This document shows, in pieces, positions 9,995 through 18,487 of a stretch of 43,321 nucleotides of DNA. Under the pieces are notes generated by a model, which was not told the origin of the DNA, did not search any database, and saw nothing but the letters and a program-made list of their open reading frames with translations. Location of the stretch: contig JAJZZB010000011.1 of assembly GCA_021797795.1 (NCBI GenBank), positions 1-43,321 on the forward strand, read 5' to 3'. The translations under genes and the position numbers were made by a program. Within the stretch, counting starts at the first letter, position 1, and every line of letters begins with the position of its first letter. Source of the stretch: Actinomycetes bacterium. Lineage in GTDB: Bacteria; Actinomycetota; Acidimicrobiia; Acidimicrobiales; Bog-793.

Positions 9995-10537
9995 TCAGGC
10001 CGAGGCGCGACCGTCCGGCGCGCTCAGCTGTCCGATCCGGTGGAGGATCGTCCGGCGGCCGCGGGTGGCCACCTCGTAGCGCCGCACGGCGTCGAGCTCG
10101 TCGGGACGAAGCGAGCGGAGCCGCTGAACGACCTGGGAAGCAGCCAGGGTGTCGTAACCCGGAATGGCGAGCGTGGTGACGTCGGGGGTGGACGCCTGGG
10201 GCTCCGGGGCGGCTGCCTCCTTGGCCGCCTCGCTGACCGCGATGGGGACCTCGGTCGCCGGCGGCTGCTCGGCCCGACCTGCCGCCCCGGTCGCCGGGCG
10301 CGCAGGAGCCGGCGACGGCCGGCTGGGCGGCTCGGCGGTGAGGTTGCCGACGCGGCGCTGTGCCTCGCCGACCGCGAGCTTGCCGATCATCTTGGCGAGG
10401 TTGAACTGACCCTCGAGGCGGGCCCGTCCCTTCTCGGCGAGCAGCGGCAGCTCCTCTGCGACGGAGACAGCGAGGCCTACCGGCACGTAGAAGGCGAGGT
10501 CGAGCAGGCGTTCGGGAAGGGTGCGTTCGTCAACCAC
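9995..10537 (-). CDS. Actinobacterial conserved protein (resembles proteins annotated as lipid droplet-associated); function uncertain
   Basis: N-term LPERLLDLAFYVPVGLAVSVAEELP and C-term IPGYDTLAASQVVQRLRSLRPDELDAVRRYEVATRGRRTILHRI. TAGGGT 8 nt before GTG. Confidence 0.65.
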   Translation of the reverse strand: MVDERTLPERLLDLAFYVPVGLAVSVAEELPLLAEKGRARLEGQFNLAKMIGKLAVGEAQRRVGNLTAEPPSRPSPAPARPATGAAGRAEQPPATEVPIAVSEAAKEAAAPEPQASTPDVTTLAIPGYDTLAASQVVQRLRSLRPDELDAVRRYEVATRGRRTILHRIGQLSAPDGRASA

Positions 10538-10558
10538 GCCGCGCGACCCTAACCCTCG

Positions 10559-11098
10559 TCACACGCAGTCTCGGCAGAACATCCGCTTGCGGTCGGCGAG
10601 TTGGGTCTCGTTCTTCACGAGGAAGCAGGACTGGCAGACGAACTCGCCCGGCTGCTTCGGCAGGACCCGGGTGCTGCCGTCGCCGCGGTCCTCGGCGTCC
10701 GCCGGCTCCTCCTCGTCCTCCTGCTCTTCGTCCTCGACGACGAGCCGCTCTTTCAAGATCACGTCGAGGCTCGCCTCGACGTCGTCGTCGTCCAGCTCCT
10801 CGTCATCCTCCTCGTCGGCCGCCGAGTCCTCGGCGTCGCCGCTCGGGCGCTCGCGGGTCTTGGTCGGAGCGGCGGAGCCCCCGGCCGCGAGGTCGTCGTC
10901 GCCCAGGTCGTCATCGGCGTCATCATCATCGTCGTCGTCGTCGAGATCGTCCTCGTCGTCGAGGTCGCCGTCCCCTTCGTCCTCGAGCTCCCCATCGTCG
11001 AGGTCGTCCTCAGAGAGGTCTTCGAGGTCGGCCTCGCCGTCGAGGTCACCGTCGCCGAGGTCGTCTTCCACGACGCCCTGGTCGATGTCCTTTGGCAA
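10559..11098 (-). CDS. DUF4193-like acidic protein with C-terminal CxxC...CxxC zinc-ribbon-like motif; TTG start
   Basis: Long Asp/Glu tract and FVCQSCFLVKNETQLADRKRMFCRDCV; SD aaagggag upstream of TTG. Confidence 0.75.
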   Translation of the reverse strand: MPKDIDQGVVEDDLGDGDLDGEADLEDLSEDDLDDGELEDEGDGDLDDEDDLDDDDDDDDADDDLGDDDLAAGGSAAPTKTRERPSGDAEDSAADEEDDEELDDDDVEASLDVILKERLVVEDEEQEDEEEPADAEDRGDGSTRVLPKQPGEFVCQSCFLVKNETQLADRKRMFCRDCV

Positions 11099-11153
11099 TT
11101 GCGCTCCCTTTTCTTGCTCCGGTTGCTCCGTCCGCGCGGGCCAGAGCGCGATG

Positions 11154-11159
11154 ACTATA
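11154..11159 (-). promoter_or_regulatory. Candidate -10 TATAGT for the DUF4193-like gene
   Basis: TATAGT about 55 nt upstream of the TTG start; no convincing -35. Confidence 0.3.
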
Positions 11160-11202
11160 CGGCAACACCGGGCGAGCCACGCGTGTTCCCGCGGGCGCGG
11201 CG

Positions 11203-11226
11203 AAAAGGGAGCGGCGCCATGGCGCC
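11203..11226 (-). terminator. Candidate intrinsic terminator: palindrome GGCGCCATGGCGCC + gctcccTTTT
   Basis: Perfect 14-bp palindrome (11213-11226) with a T4 tract 6 nt downstream on the minus strand. Confidence 0.35.
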
Positions 11227-11421
11227 CCGTCGTGAGGTGGCGGGAAACCCAGAGACGCCTTTGGGGCCGCCCTCTCGCCTGCCCGGACGAAGTCCCCGCT
11301 GCCGAAGACCGGACGTTCTCTACTCGACCCCTCTGGGTCCCACCACTCTCAGCCTCCCCCCCTCGGACGGCCGCCGAGCACCTCTACGGGCAACCCGTCG
11401 GGCACCCTTTCGGGGGGACCC
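11203..11421 (-). ncRNA. Candidate structured non-coding RNA (or long riboregulatory leader), unidentified family
   Basis: Promoter-like TTGACG-N17-CATAAC just upstream; multiple perfect helices (GGGTCCC/GGGACCC, CCC-GAAA-GGG, ACGGG-TTG-CCCGT, CTCGG/CCGAG, GACCC-AGAG-GGGTC, CCCAGAG/CTCTGGG); ends at palindrome GGCGCCATGGCGCC followed by gctcccTTTT. Confidence 0.4.
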
Positions 11422-11425
11422 TCTA

Positions 11426-11454
11426 GTTATGCCGAGCGCGGGGCGCGGCGTCAA
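11426..11454 (-). promoter_or_regulatory. Predicted promoter TTGACG-N17-CATAAC driving the structured RNA candidate
   Basis: -35 11454..11449, -10 11431..11426; predicted TSS at G11421-G11419, first bases of the GGGTCCC helix. Confidence 0.45.
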
Positions 11455-11492
11455 GGGGAATTCCGGCGCTCCGGCGGCGGCGTCCCGCCCGA

Positions 11493-13178
11493 TCAGGCGG
11501 TCGGCCGCCGGGGCCGGACGGGACGCAGCCGCGGCGGGGCGCCCGGCTCCGCCGCGCCGGCGGACCGTCTGGACCTTCTCCGCGCCGAGCGCGCCTCAGC
11601 CCGCTGCTCGGCCTCGAGGCGGCCGAGCTCGGCCTCGCCGCTGTCGACGAAGCTCATCGCCTCGGCGACGCCGCGGTGTCCGGCCTCCTCGGCGATGAGC
11701 CGGTGCATCTCGGTCGCCACCCGGCGGTAGGCCGGATGTCCCTGCGGGCTCGAGCGGAGCTCGATCAAGTGCATCGCCTCCCGGGCGTTCATCTCCATCG
11801 CGAATCGGATGTGGAAGGCGAGCGCCACCGCGTAGCCGGCCTGCTCGGGGAAGTACTTGGCGAGGGCGTCGTGCAACGACCGGGAGCGCTCCAGCTGCTC
11901 GACGTATCGCTCCTGCAGCCCGGCCTCCTCGAGGAGCTCCGGCACCTCGTAGCCGAGGTCCGTCCCGAGCTCCTGCCACTCGATGGAGAGCAGCCGGTGC
12001 CGCTGGAGATCGCGAAAGGCCCCGTAGTCGCAGACGACGTCGAAGCGGTAGGAGGTCGCCTCGAAGGCACGGCCCGGGCGGTGGCGCCGGTTGGCGCGAT
12101 CGCCGACGTAGGCGGCGAGCAGGCGCTGGCGCTCCTCGGCCGGGAGCCGGCCCACCCTCGTGCGCAGCTCCTCCTCGGAAAGGTTCGAGTGCTCATAGGA
12201 GATGGCGGTGAGGATGCGGTCCTCGCCGTCCGCGTCGTAGGCGGTGAGCCGGACCGAGGCGCCGGGCTTCGGCACCTCTTTCTGCCAGAGGGACTCGACC
12301 ACCGCCTCGGTCGCCTCCTCGTTGCGCCGCAGGTAGTCGACCCACACCCCGCCGCGCTCGGCCCGCTCGAGACGGGTGAGGAAGCTCGGGATCACCTTGC
12401 GCAGCTCCTCGAGCATCAGCTCGGCGTAGCGGCGGGCCTCGGGAAGGGGATGGGCCCTCATGCGCAGCAGAAGCTGCTCGTAGCTCTGTCCCGACCCGTA
12501 CATGCCGACGTTGGAGAGGCTGCCGGCAGGCAGCAGCCCCCGCAGGGCGTCGAGGCAGGTGGCGCGGACCGCCGAGCGGTGGGCCAGGGCCGAGACACCC
12601 TCGCCCCGGGGCGAGCGGCGGTTGACGTGCGCCTGCAGGAGGGGCATGAGCTCGCCGTAGGTGTCGAACATGCGGTCCATCTCCCCGACGTAGCGGGCGC
12701 CGAGCGACGAGTCGAGGATGGCGGGGTCGCGGATGTAGCGGTAGTGCCCGCTGTCGAGGCGGGTGTCGTAGGGGATGTAGCGCGTCGACTGCTCGAGGTA
12801 GGACATGAGCCGCCCCCGCTCGAGCACCTTCGTGAGCAGGTTGGACGACTGCTCGCAGGCGAGGTGGACGCCGCCGAGCTGGGCGACCGAGTCGTCGCCG
12901 TACTCGCTGAAGACCCGCTCGTAGAGCGCCTCGGCCCGCTTCAGGCCGACGGTGGCGTCGAGGCTCGTGTCGCCGGTGACGTCGAGATCCTCGACGAACT
13001 CGTCGAGGAAGAGCCGGCGCAGGCTCTTCGGCGAGCGCGAGTAGCGGGCGAACAGCGCCCCCTTCACGACCTCGGGGAGGTTGACGAGAGCGAAGACGGG
13101 TCCGTCGAGATTCGTGAAGTAGCGCGACAGAAGCTCGCGCTCCTCCTCGCTGAAGGTCTCTCCGCGCACGGCACTCAT
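11493..13178 (-). CDS. Double-length ThyX-like (FAD-dependent thymidylate synthase family) protein
   Basis: 561 aa; N-terminal half has ...CEQSSNLLTKVLERGRLMSYLEQSTRYIPYD, C-terminal half has DLQRHRLLSIEWQELG and FAMEMNAREAMHLIELRSSPQGHPAYRRVATEMHRLIAEEAG, both ThyX-like. Canonical RHRxxSxNExSxR motif is degenerate. Confidence 0.75.
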   Translation of the reverse strand: MSAVRGETFSEEERELLSRYFTNLDGPVFALVNLPEVVKGALFARYSRSPKSLRRLFLDEFVEDLDVTGDTSLDATVGLKRAEALYERVFSEYGDDSVAQLGGVHLACEQSSNLLTKVLERGRLMSYLEQSTRYIPYDTRLDSGHYRYIRDPAILDSSLGARYVGEMDRMFDTYGELMPLLQAHVNRRSPRGEGVSALAHRSAVRATCLDALRGLLPAGSLSNVGMYGSGQSYEQLLLRMRAHPLPEARRYAELMLEELRKVIPSFLTRLERAERGGVWVDYLRRNEEATEAVVESLWQKEVPKPGASVRLTAYDADGEDRILTAISYEHSNLSEEELRTRVGRLPAEERQRLLAAYVGDRANRRHRPGRAFEATSYRFDVVCDYGAFRDLQRHRLLSIEWQELGTDLGYEVPELLEEAGLQERYVEQLERSRSLHDALAKYFPEQAGYAVALAFHIRFAMEMNAREAMHLIELRSSPQGHPAYRRVATEMHRLIAEEAGHRGVAEAMSFVDSGEAELGRLEAEQRAEARSARRRSRRSAGAAEPGAPPRLRPVRPRRPTA

Positions 13179-13191
13179 GGCCCAGGTGAGA

Positions 13192-15354
13192 TTACGGGGC
13201 GCTCTCGCCGCGGGCGTGGATGGTCACTGACGTGGGCTCCACCGCCTCCTCGGGCGCCTCGAGGGTCTCGGCGAGGCTCACCTGCGACGAGGCGGCCACG
13301 ACTCCGCGCAGCAGGCGGTGGCCCGCCCGGTCGGCCGCCCGCCGGGTGTCGTCGGTCGCCGCCACCGAGGCGACCTGGCGGAGGAGGTCGATGACCTGCT
13401 TCATGTTGCGGACGAAGTCCCCGCCTGTCATGAGGCGGCGGGCCGGCCGCCCCTGGCGGCCGCGGCCGCCCCGGGGCCGCTCGGGCGTGAGCACCCGGGC
13501 GAGCTCGCGCCCCCGCGCCCAGTCGCGAGCGAGGACGGCGAAGCCGGCGTCGACACCCCGGGTGACCGGGAGCTGGCGGGCGCGCTCCTCCTCGGACAGC
13601 TTCCCGGAGAGGTCGGCGATCGCCTCGAGGCGCTCGCCGACGATGCCGGGAGGCGGTTCGAGGGCACCCTCCCGCTCGCGTCGCGCCTCGAATGAGAACG
13701 ACGAGACGACCGCCGCCAGGGCGTCGGGCTCGAGGCCGTCGAGCAGGCCGGCCCGCAGGCTCTCGGCGATGAGGAGGTCCGCCTCGTGGTAGAGCCCGGC
13801 CAGAAGCTCACCGTCGGGGGTCACCGACCATCCCCGGACGAAGCCGTGGGCCTCGAGCATCTGAAGGACGTTCGTCAGCTGCCCACCGAGGTCCTCCTTC
13901 GACAGCCACTGGGCGAACGAGGAGGTGACGATGCGGTAGGCCTCGGCGCGCTCGAAGCGGCGGACGAGGCTCACCGCCAGGTTGTAGGTGGGACGGAACG
14001 AGGAGGTGAGGGCCCGGCCAGGCGCGCCGGCGAGGCGGGCGACGTCGTCGAAGGTGTGAAAGGGCGAGGCGAGGACGACGGCGTAGCCGACCTCGTCGAT
14101 GCCACGACGGCCCGCCCGGCCCGTCAGCTGGGTGTACTCCCCCGGCGTCAGCTCCTCGTGACCGGCGCCGCTGAACTTGGTGAGGTCCTCGATCACGACC
14201 GAGCGGGCCGGCATGTTGATCCCGAGCGCCAGGGTCTCGGTAGCGAAGACCGCCTTCACGAGCGCCTTGGAGAAGCACTCCTCGACGGCCTCCCTGAAGG
14301 GTGGCACCATCCCGGCGTGGTGCGGCGCCACGCCGGCCTCGAGGGCCGAGAGGAAGCGGCCGTAACCGAGCACGCCGAGGTCGTCGTCCGAGAGCGCCTC
14401 GACGTGGTCTTCGAGGATCGCCCGGACCTGCCGGCGCTCCTCGGGCGAGGTCAGCCGCAGCCCCTCGTCGAGGCAGGCTCGCACAGCGTCGTCGCAGCCC
14501 GCCCGGGAGAAGATGAAGTAGATGGCGGGGAGCAGCTCCGCCGCCCGCAGCCGTTCGACGACCTCGGCGCGGCGGGGACGGTAGGTGAGGGGTCGACTGC
14601 GCCCCTGCTGGTGGGTCCTCGTCCTCGGCCGGGAGACCCTCGGGCCGCGCCGGACCATGAGCTCGTCGAGCTGGAATGCCCGGGCGTTGGGCCGGGCGTC
14701 CTCGAAGACCGGCAGCAGGTGGATGCGCTCGGAGGAGCGGTCGCCGATGGCGAACAGGTCGTGGAGCACGACCGGCCGGCGGTCCTCCCGGACGACGCCG
14801 GTGTCGCCCCGCACGTTGCCGATCCAGGCGGCGAGGTCGTCGGCGTTGGCGACGGTGGCGGAGAGGCAGACGAGGCGCACCTCCGGCGGCGCCCCGAGGA
14901 TGACCTCCTCCCAGACGCCGCCCCGGTAGGGGTCCTCGAGGAAGTGCACCTCGTCGAGGACGACGTAGCCGAGCGAGGCGAGCGAGCGTCGCTCGGCGTG
15001 GATCATGTTGCGGAGCACCTCGGTCGTCATGACGACGACGGGTGCGCCCCCGTTGATGGAGTTGTCCCCGGTGAGCAGGCCCACCCGCTCGATCCCGTAG
15101 GCGCGGACGAGATCGCCGAACTTCTGGTTCGAGAGCGCCTTCAGCGGTGTCGTGTAGAAGGCCCTCACGCCCTCGGCGAGCGCCCGGTGGACGGCGTACT
15201 CGGCGACCACCGTCTTGCCCGCTCCCGTCGGGGCGGTGACGAGCACCGAGCGCTTGGAGTCGATGAGGTCCATCGCCTCCAGCTGGAAGCGGTCGAGCGC
15301 GTACGGCCGGGCGGCCTCGAAGGAGGCCCGCACCGGGTCGCCACCCGCCCTCAC
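13192..15354 (-). CDS. helY: Ski2/Mtr4-like DEAD/DEAH-box helicase (HelY type)
   Basis: VTAPTGAGKTVVAEYAV, VLDEVHFLEDPYRG, CLSATVANADDLAAWIG, FATETLALGINMPARSVVIEDLTKF, TQLTGRAGRRGIDEVGYAVV. GTG 15354 overlaps the tatC stop (GTGA). Confidence 0.92.
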   Translation of the reverse strand: MRAGGDPVRASFEAARPYALDRFQLEAMDLIDSKRSVLVTAPTGAGKTVVAEYAVHRALAEGVRAFYTTPLKALSNQKFGDLVRAYGIERVGLLTGDNSINGGAPVVVMTTEVLRNMIHAERRSLASLGYVVLDEVHFLEDPYRGGVWEEVILGAPPEVRLVCLSATVANADDLAAWIGNVRGDTGVVREDRRPVVLHDLFAIGDRSSERIHLLPVFEDARPNARAFQLDELMVRRGPRVSRPRTRTHQQGRSRPLTYRPRRAEVVERLRAAELLPAIYFIFSRAGCDDAVRACLDEGLRLTSPEERRQVRAILEDHVEALSDDDLGVLGYGRFLSALEAGVAPHHAGMVPPFREAVEECFSKALVKAVFATETLALGINMPARSVVIEDLTKFSGAGHEELTPGEYTQLTGRAGRRGIDEVGYAVVLASPFHTFDDVARLAGAPGRALTSSFRPTYNLAVSLVRRFERAEAYRIVTSSFAQWLSKEDLGGQLTNVLQMLEAHGFVRGWSVTPDGELLAGLYHEADLLIAESLRAGLLDGLEPDALAAVVSSFSFEARREREGALEPPPGIVGERLEAIADLSGKLSEEERARQLPVTRGVDAGFAVLARDWARGRELARVLTPERPRGGRGRQGRPARRLMTGGDFVRNMKQVIDLLRQVASVAATDDTRRAADRAGHRLLRGVVAASSQVSLAETLEAPEEAVEPTSVTIHARGESAP

Positions 15355-16118
15355 TTGTTGAGCATGCGGCCGACCACGATCGCTGCCTCGTAGAAGATCA
15401 GCATGGGAACAGCGAGCGCCAGCATGGAGAAGGGGTCGGAGCTCGGCGTGATGACCGCCGCGAAGATCACGACGAGCATGATCGCCCAGCGCCGGAAGCG
15501 CCGCAGGCCCGTGCTCGTGATGACGCCGGCCAGCTCGAAGGCGACGAGCACGACCGGGAACTCGAAGGCGATCCCGAAGATGAGCATGAGGGCGCCGAGC
15601 AGCGAGAGGTAGGTCGAGGGCGAGAAGATCGTCTTCACGTCGGGTCCCGACGACCCGATCAGGAACTGGAGGGCGTGGGGGTAGATGAGGTAGGCGACGA
15701 CGGCACCGGCGGCGAAGAGGATCACGGTCGACAGCACGAAGGGCAGGGCGTAGCGGCGCTCGTTCGCCCTGAGACCGGGGGTGACGAACTGCCAGACCTC
15801 GTAGAGGATCACCGGCAGGGCGATGATGAGGCCGCCGTAGGCGGCCACGTTGAGGCGGGTGGTGAAGCCCTCGAGGGGGGCCGTGATGTAGAAGGGACAG
15901 CCGGCGGCGGCGTGGTGGAGCGAGTCGCGGGCCGAGCAGTACGGCTGGCGGAGCGCCTGCAGCAACGGGGTGTAGACGAGGTAGGCGGCGATCCCGCCCC
16001 CGAGGAACCACACGATGGCGACGACGAGCCGCCGGCGCAGCTCCGCCAGGTGCTCGAACAGGGTCATCGCGTCCGGCGAGGGACGCGCCTCGCTCTGGCG
16101 CCTCATCGTGCGGGCCAT
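15351..16118 (-). CDS. tatC: Sec-independent protein translocase TatC
   Basis: MTLFEHLAELRRRLVVAI, LPVILYEVWQFVTPGLRANERRYALPFV, FGIAFEFPVVLV, multiple TM segments. Confidence 0.95.
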   Translation of the reverse strand: MARTMRRQSEARPSPDAMTLFEHLAELRRRLVVAIVWFLGGGIAAYLVYTPLLQALRQPYCSARDSLHHAAAGCPFYITAPLEGFTTRLNVAAYGGLIIALPVILYEVWQFVTPGLRANERRYALPFVLSTVILFAAGAVVAYLIYPHALQFLIGSSGPDVKTIFSPSTYLSLLGALMLIFGIAFEFPVVLVAFELAGVITSTGLRRFRRWAIMLVVIFAAVITPSSDPFSMLALAVPMLIFYEAAIVVGRMLNK

Positions 16119-16134
16119 GTGAGCTCCGTCCCCG

Positions 16135-16635
16135 TCAGTTCCAGCTCGGGTCGTCGAGCTCGAGGCGGGCGGTCGCCTCGAGGAGCGCCTCGGGGGCCGC
16201 CGCCGGGGCCGGGACGAGCAGGGCGCCGCTCGCGTACCCGGGCGCCTCGGCTCCGTTGGAGTGCCAGGAGGCCGGCACGCCGTTCGGGGCGTCCACGCCG
16301 GTCGGTGCGCCGGCGAGCGCCGCCCGCTGCGGCCCTGCGGAGGCGGCGGGCGCCGCCGTGGCCTCGCCCCCGGCGTCGGGCCGGCGCCGTTCGGAGTCGC
16401 GCATCATGCCGGCCAGGTAGCCCGTGAGCCCCGCCCGCGGGATGAGCGGGATGTCGGGCAGGTCGACGTCGGGTATGGCGCTCCTCACCTCCTCCTCGAG
16501 CCGCTGGCGGAAGGCCGTCAGGTCGCGCCAGAAGGCCCCGACCTGGCGAGCAGCCTTCGGGAGCCGCTCCGGGCCGAGGATCACAAGCGCCAAGACGAGG
16601 ATGACCAGCAACTTGGCGGGATCGAGGCCGCCCAC
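16135..16635 (-). CDS. Twin-arginine translocase subunit TatA/TatB-like
   Basis: GTG start; AKLLVILVLALVILGPERLPKAARQVGAFWRDLTAFRQRLEEEV (FGPxxLP-type motif and amphipathic helix). TACACT 6 nt before GTG. Confidence 0.88.
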   Translation of the reverse strand: MGGLDPAKLLVILVLALVILGPERLPKAARQVGAFWRDLTAFRQRLEEEVRSAIPDVDLPDIPLIPRAGLTGYLAGMMRDSERRRPDAGGEATAAPAASAGPQRAALAGAPTGVDAPNGVPASWHSNGAEAPGYASGALLVPAPAAAPEALLEATARLELDDPSWN

Positions 16636-16675
16636 CTGGCCAGTGTACCGGGGCGCAACAGCCCGCTCGGAACGC

Positions 16676-18034
16676 TCAGATCGCCTCGATCAGGCGCTCC
16701 ACCCGCTCGTCGTGCGAGCGGAAGGGGTCCTTCAGCAGCACCGTTCGCTGGGTCTGGTCGTTCAGCTTCAGGTGCACCCAGTCGACCGTGAAGTCCCTCC
16801 GCCGCTCCTTCGCCCTCCGGATGAACTCCCCGCGCAGGCGGGCCCTCGTCGTCTCGGGCGGGTGCTCCATCGCCTTGTCGATGGTGTCGTCGTCGGTGAT
16901 CCGCTCGACCCTCCCCTTGGCCTGCATGAGGTAGAAGACGCCTCGGCGGCGGTCGACGTCGTGGTACTGCAGGTCGAGCAGCGCCACCCTCGGGTGACCG
17001 AGCGGCAGCTGGTGGCGCTCGCGGAAGGCCTCGACGATGCGGTGCTTGATGACCCAGTCGACCTCCCGGTCGAGGCTGAAGGGGTCCTTCTCGATCCCCT
17101 CGACGCAGTGCTGCCACATCTCGAGGGCCTGGTGCTCGAGCGGAGGCAGCCCCCGCTGCTCGTCGTAGCGGATGGCTCGGCCGAGGTACTCCTTCTGGAT
17201 GTCGAGGGCGCTCGCCTCCCGGCCGTTCGCCAGCCGGACCGGGCGGCGGCAGGTGAGGTCGTGGCTGATCTCCCTGATCGCCCGGATCGGGTCCTCCAAG
17301 GTGAGGTCGCGCAGCACCACGCCGGGCTCCTCCAGCATCCGGAGCAGGATGCTCGTCGTCCCGACCTTCAAGAAGGTGGCGTACTCGCTCATGTTCGAGT
17401 CGCCGACGATGACGTGGAGGCGCCGGAAGCGCTCGGCGTCGGCGTGCGGCTCGTCACGGGTGTTGATGATCGGGCGGCTCCGCGTCGTCGCCGACGAGAC
17501 GCCCTCCCAGATGTGCTCGGCCCGCTGGGACAGGCAGAACATCGCCCCCCTGGCAGTCTGGAGGATCTTGCCCGCTCCCGAGTAGATCTGGCGGGAGACG
17601 AAGAACGGGATGAGCACCTGGGCGTAGTGGGAGAAGTCGTCCCGCCGGCTCGTCAGGTAGTTCTCGTGGCAGCCGTAGGAGTTGCCGGCCGAGTCGGTGT
17701 TGTTCTTGAACAGGTAGACCACCCCGCGGATGCCCTCGTCGCGAAGGCGGGCCTCGGCGGAGCGGACCAGGCTCTCGAGGATGCGCTCCCCGGCCTTGTC
17801 GTGGCAGACGAGGTCGGCGATGGAGTCGCACTCGGGCGTGGCGTACTCGGGGTGGCTCCCGACGTCGAGGTAGAGCCGTGCGCCGTTCTCGAGGAAGACG
17901 TTGCTCGAGCGCCCCCAGCTCACGACGCGGCGGAACAGGTAGCGGGCCACCTCGTCCGGGCTGAGGCGTCGCTGCCCGCGGAGCGTGCAGGTGACGCCGT
18001 ACTCGTTCTCGAGGCCGAAGATCCTGCGATCCAC
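16676..18034 (-). CDS. pafA: Pup--protein ligase PafA
   Basis: [97 protein letters not shown] 18034 favoured over ORF-track ATG 18070 by homolog-like N-terminus and promoter position. Confidence 0.93.
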   Translation of the reverse strand: MDRRIFGLENEYGVTCTLRGQRRLSPDEVARYLFRRVVSWGRSSNVFLENGARLYLDVGSHPEYATPECDSIADLVCHDKAGERILESLVRSAEARLRDEGIRGVVYLFKNNTDSAGNSYGCHENYLTSRRDDFSHYAQVLIPFFVSRQIYSGAGKILQTARGAMFCLSQRAEHIWEGVSSATTRSRPIINTRDEPHADAERFRRLHVIVGDSNMSEYATFLKVGTTSILLRMLEEPGVVLRDLTLEDPIRAIREISHDLTCRRPVRLANGREASALDIQKEYLGRAIRYDEQRGLPPLEHQALEMWQHCVEGIEKDPFSLDREVDWVIKHRIVEAFRERHQLPLGHPRVALLDLQYHDVDRRRGVFYLMQAKGRVERITDDDTIDKAMEHPPETTRARLRGEFIRRAKERRRDFTVDWVHLKLNDQTQRTVLLKDPFRSHDERVERLIEAI

Positions 18035-18042
18035 TCCAATGA

Positions 18043-18052
18043 ACGGTAGCCT
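18043..18052. promoter_or_regulatory. Bidirectional promoter core: overlapping -10 elements for pafA (TACCGT, minus) and the DUF2007-like gene (TAGCCT, plus)
   Basis: Sequence ACGGTAGCCT: minus TACCGT 18048..18043, plus TAGCCT 18047..18052 share TA; each ends exactly 8 nt before its start codon. pafA -35 TTGATG 18070..18065, 16-nt spacer. Confidence 0.6.
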
Positions 18053-18060
18053 CGCCACAG

Positions 18061-18480
18061 ATGCCATCAACCGGACGCATGCGGCACCTCACGACCGTGC
18101 AGGGCTCCTTCCACGGCCGGGTGATCGCCGCACGTCTCGGCGCCGAGGGGATCCTGGTCGACCTGAGGGGGCTCTCCGAGGGCCCCTACCCCCTGCAGGG
18201 CGCCGTCGAGATCTTCGTCGGCGAGGAGCAGCTCGCCCTGGCGCGGGAGATCCTCCTCGCCGACGAGGTCGACGCCGCCGTCGACGCCGACCTCGTCGAG
18301 CTGGCGTTCCGCTCGACCGATCCGGCCGGCGAGGGTGCCGTCGGCTCACCCCCGCCCTTCGACGGGGAGAGCGAGGTCCCCCGGGCCCCGCGGCGCCGGC
18401 GCGAGCTGCTCGGCACCGCCGTCGTCGTGGCGGTCGTCGTCATCCTCATCGTGGTCGGCGTCGTCGCCGTGCGGGGCTGA
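18061..18480 (+). CDS. DUF2007-like domain protein with C-terminal TM segment, unknown function
   Basis: [56 protein letters not shown] followed by [22 protein letters not shown]. Confidence 0.7.
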   Translation: MPSTGRMRHLTTVQGSFHGRVIAARLGAEGILVDLRGLSEGPYPLQGAVEIFVGEEQLALAREILLADEVDAAVDADLVELAFRSTDPAGEGAVGSPPPFDGESEVPRAPRRRRELLGTAVVVAVVVILIVVGVVAVRG

Positions 18481-18487
18481 GGCCCGC

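Noticed and set aside
10780-11075. gtc/gtcgtc-rich microsatellite-like tract
   Set aside because: Explained by Asp/Glu codons of the DUF4193-like protein on the minus strand.
11230-11260. tmRNA 3'-end-like sequence (minus GGGTTTCCCGCCACCTC)
   Set aside because: No tmRNA 5' domain, no tag ORF and no CCA-proximal acceptor stem found.
11326-11421. TPP riboswitch-like words (GGGTGCCC ... GGCTGAGAG) in the thyX-DUF4193 intergenic region
   Set aside because: The essential downstream GAACCTGATC-type element is absent and the downstream gene is not thiamine-related; treated as chance similarity within an unidentified structured RNA.
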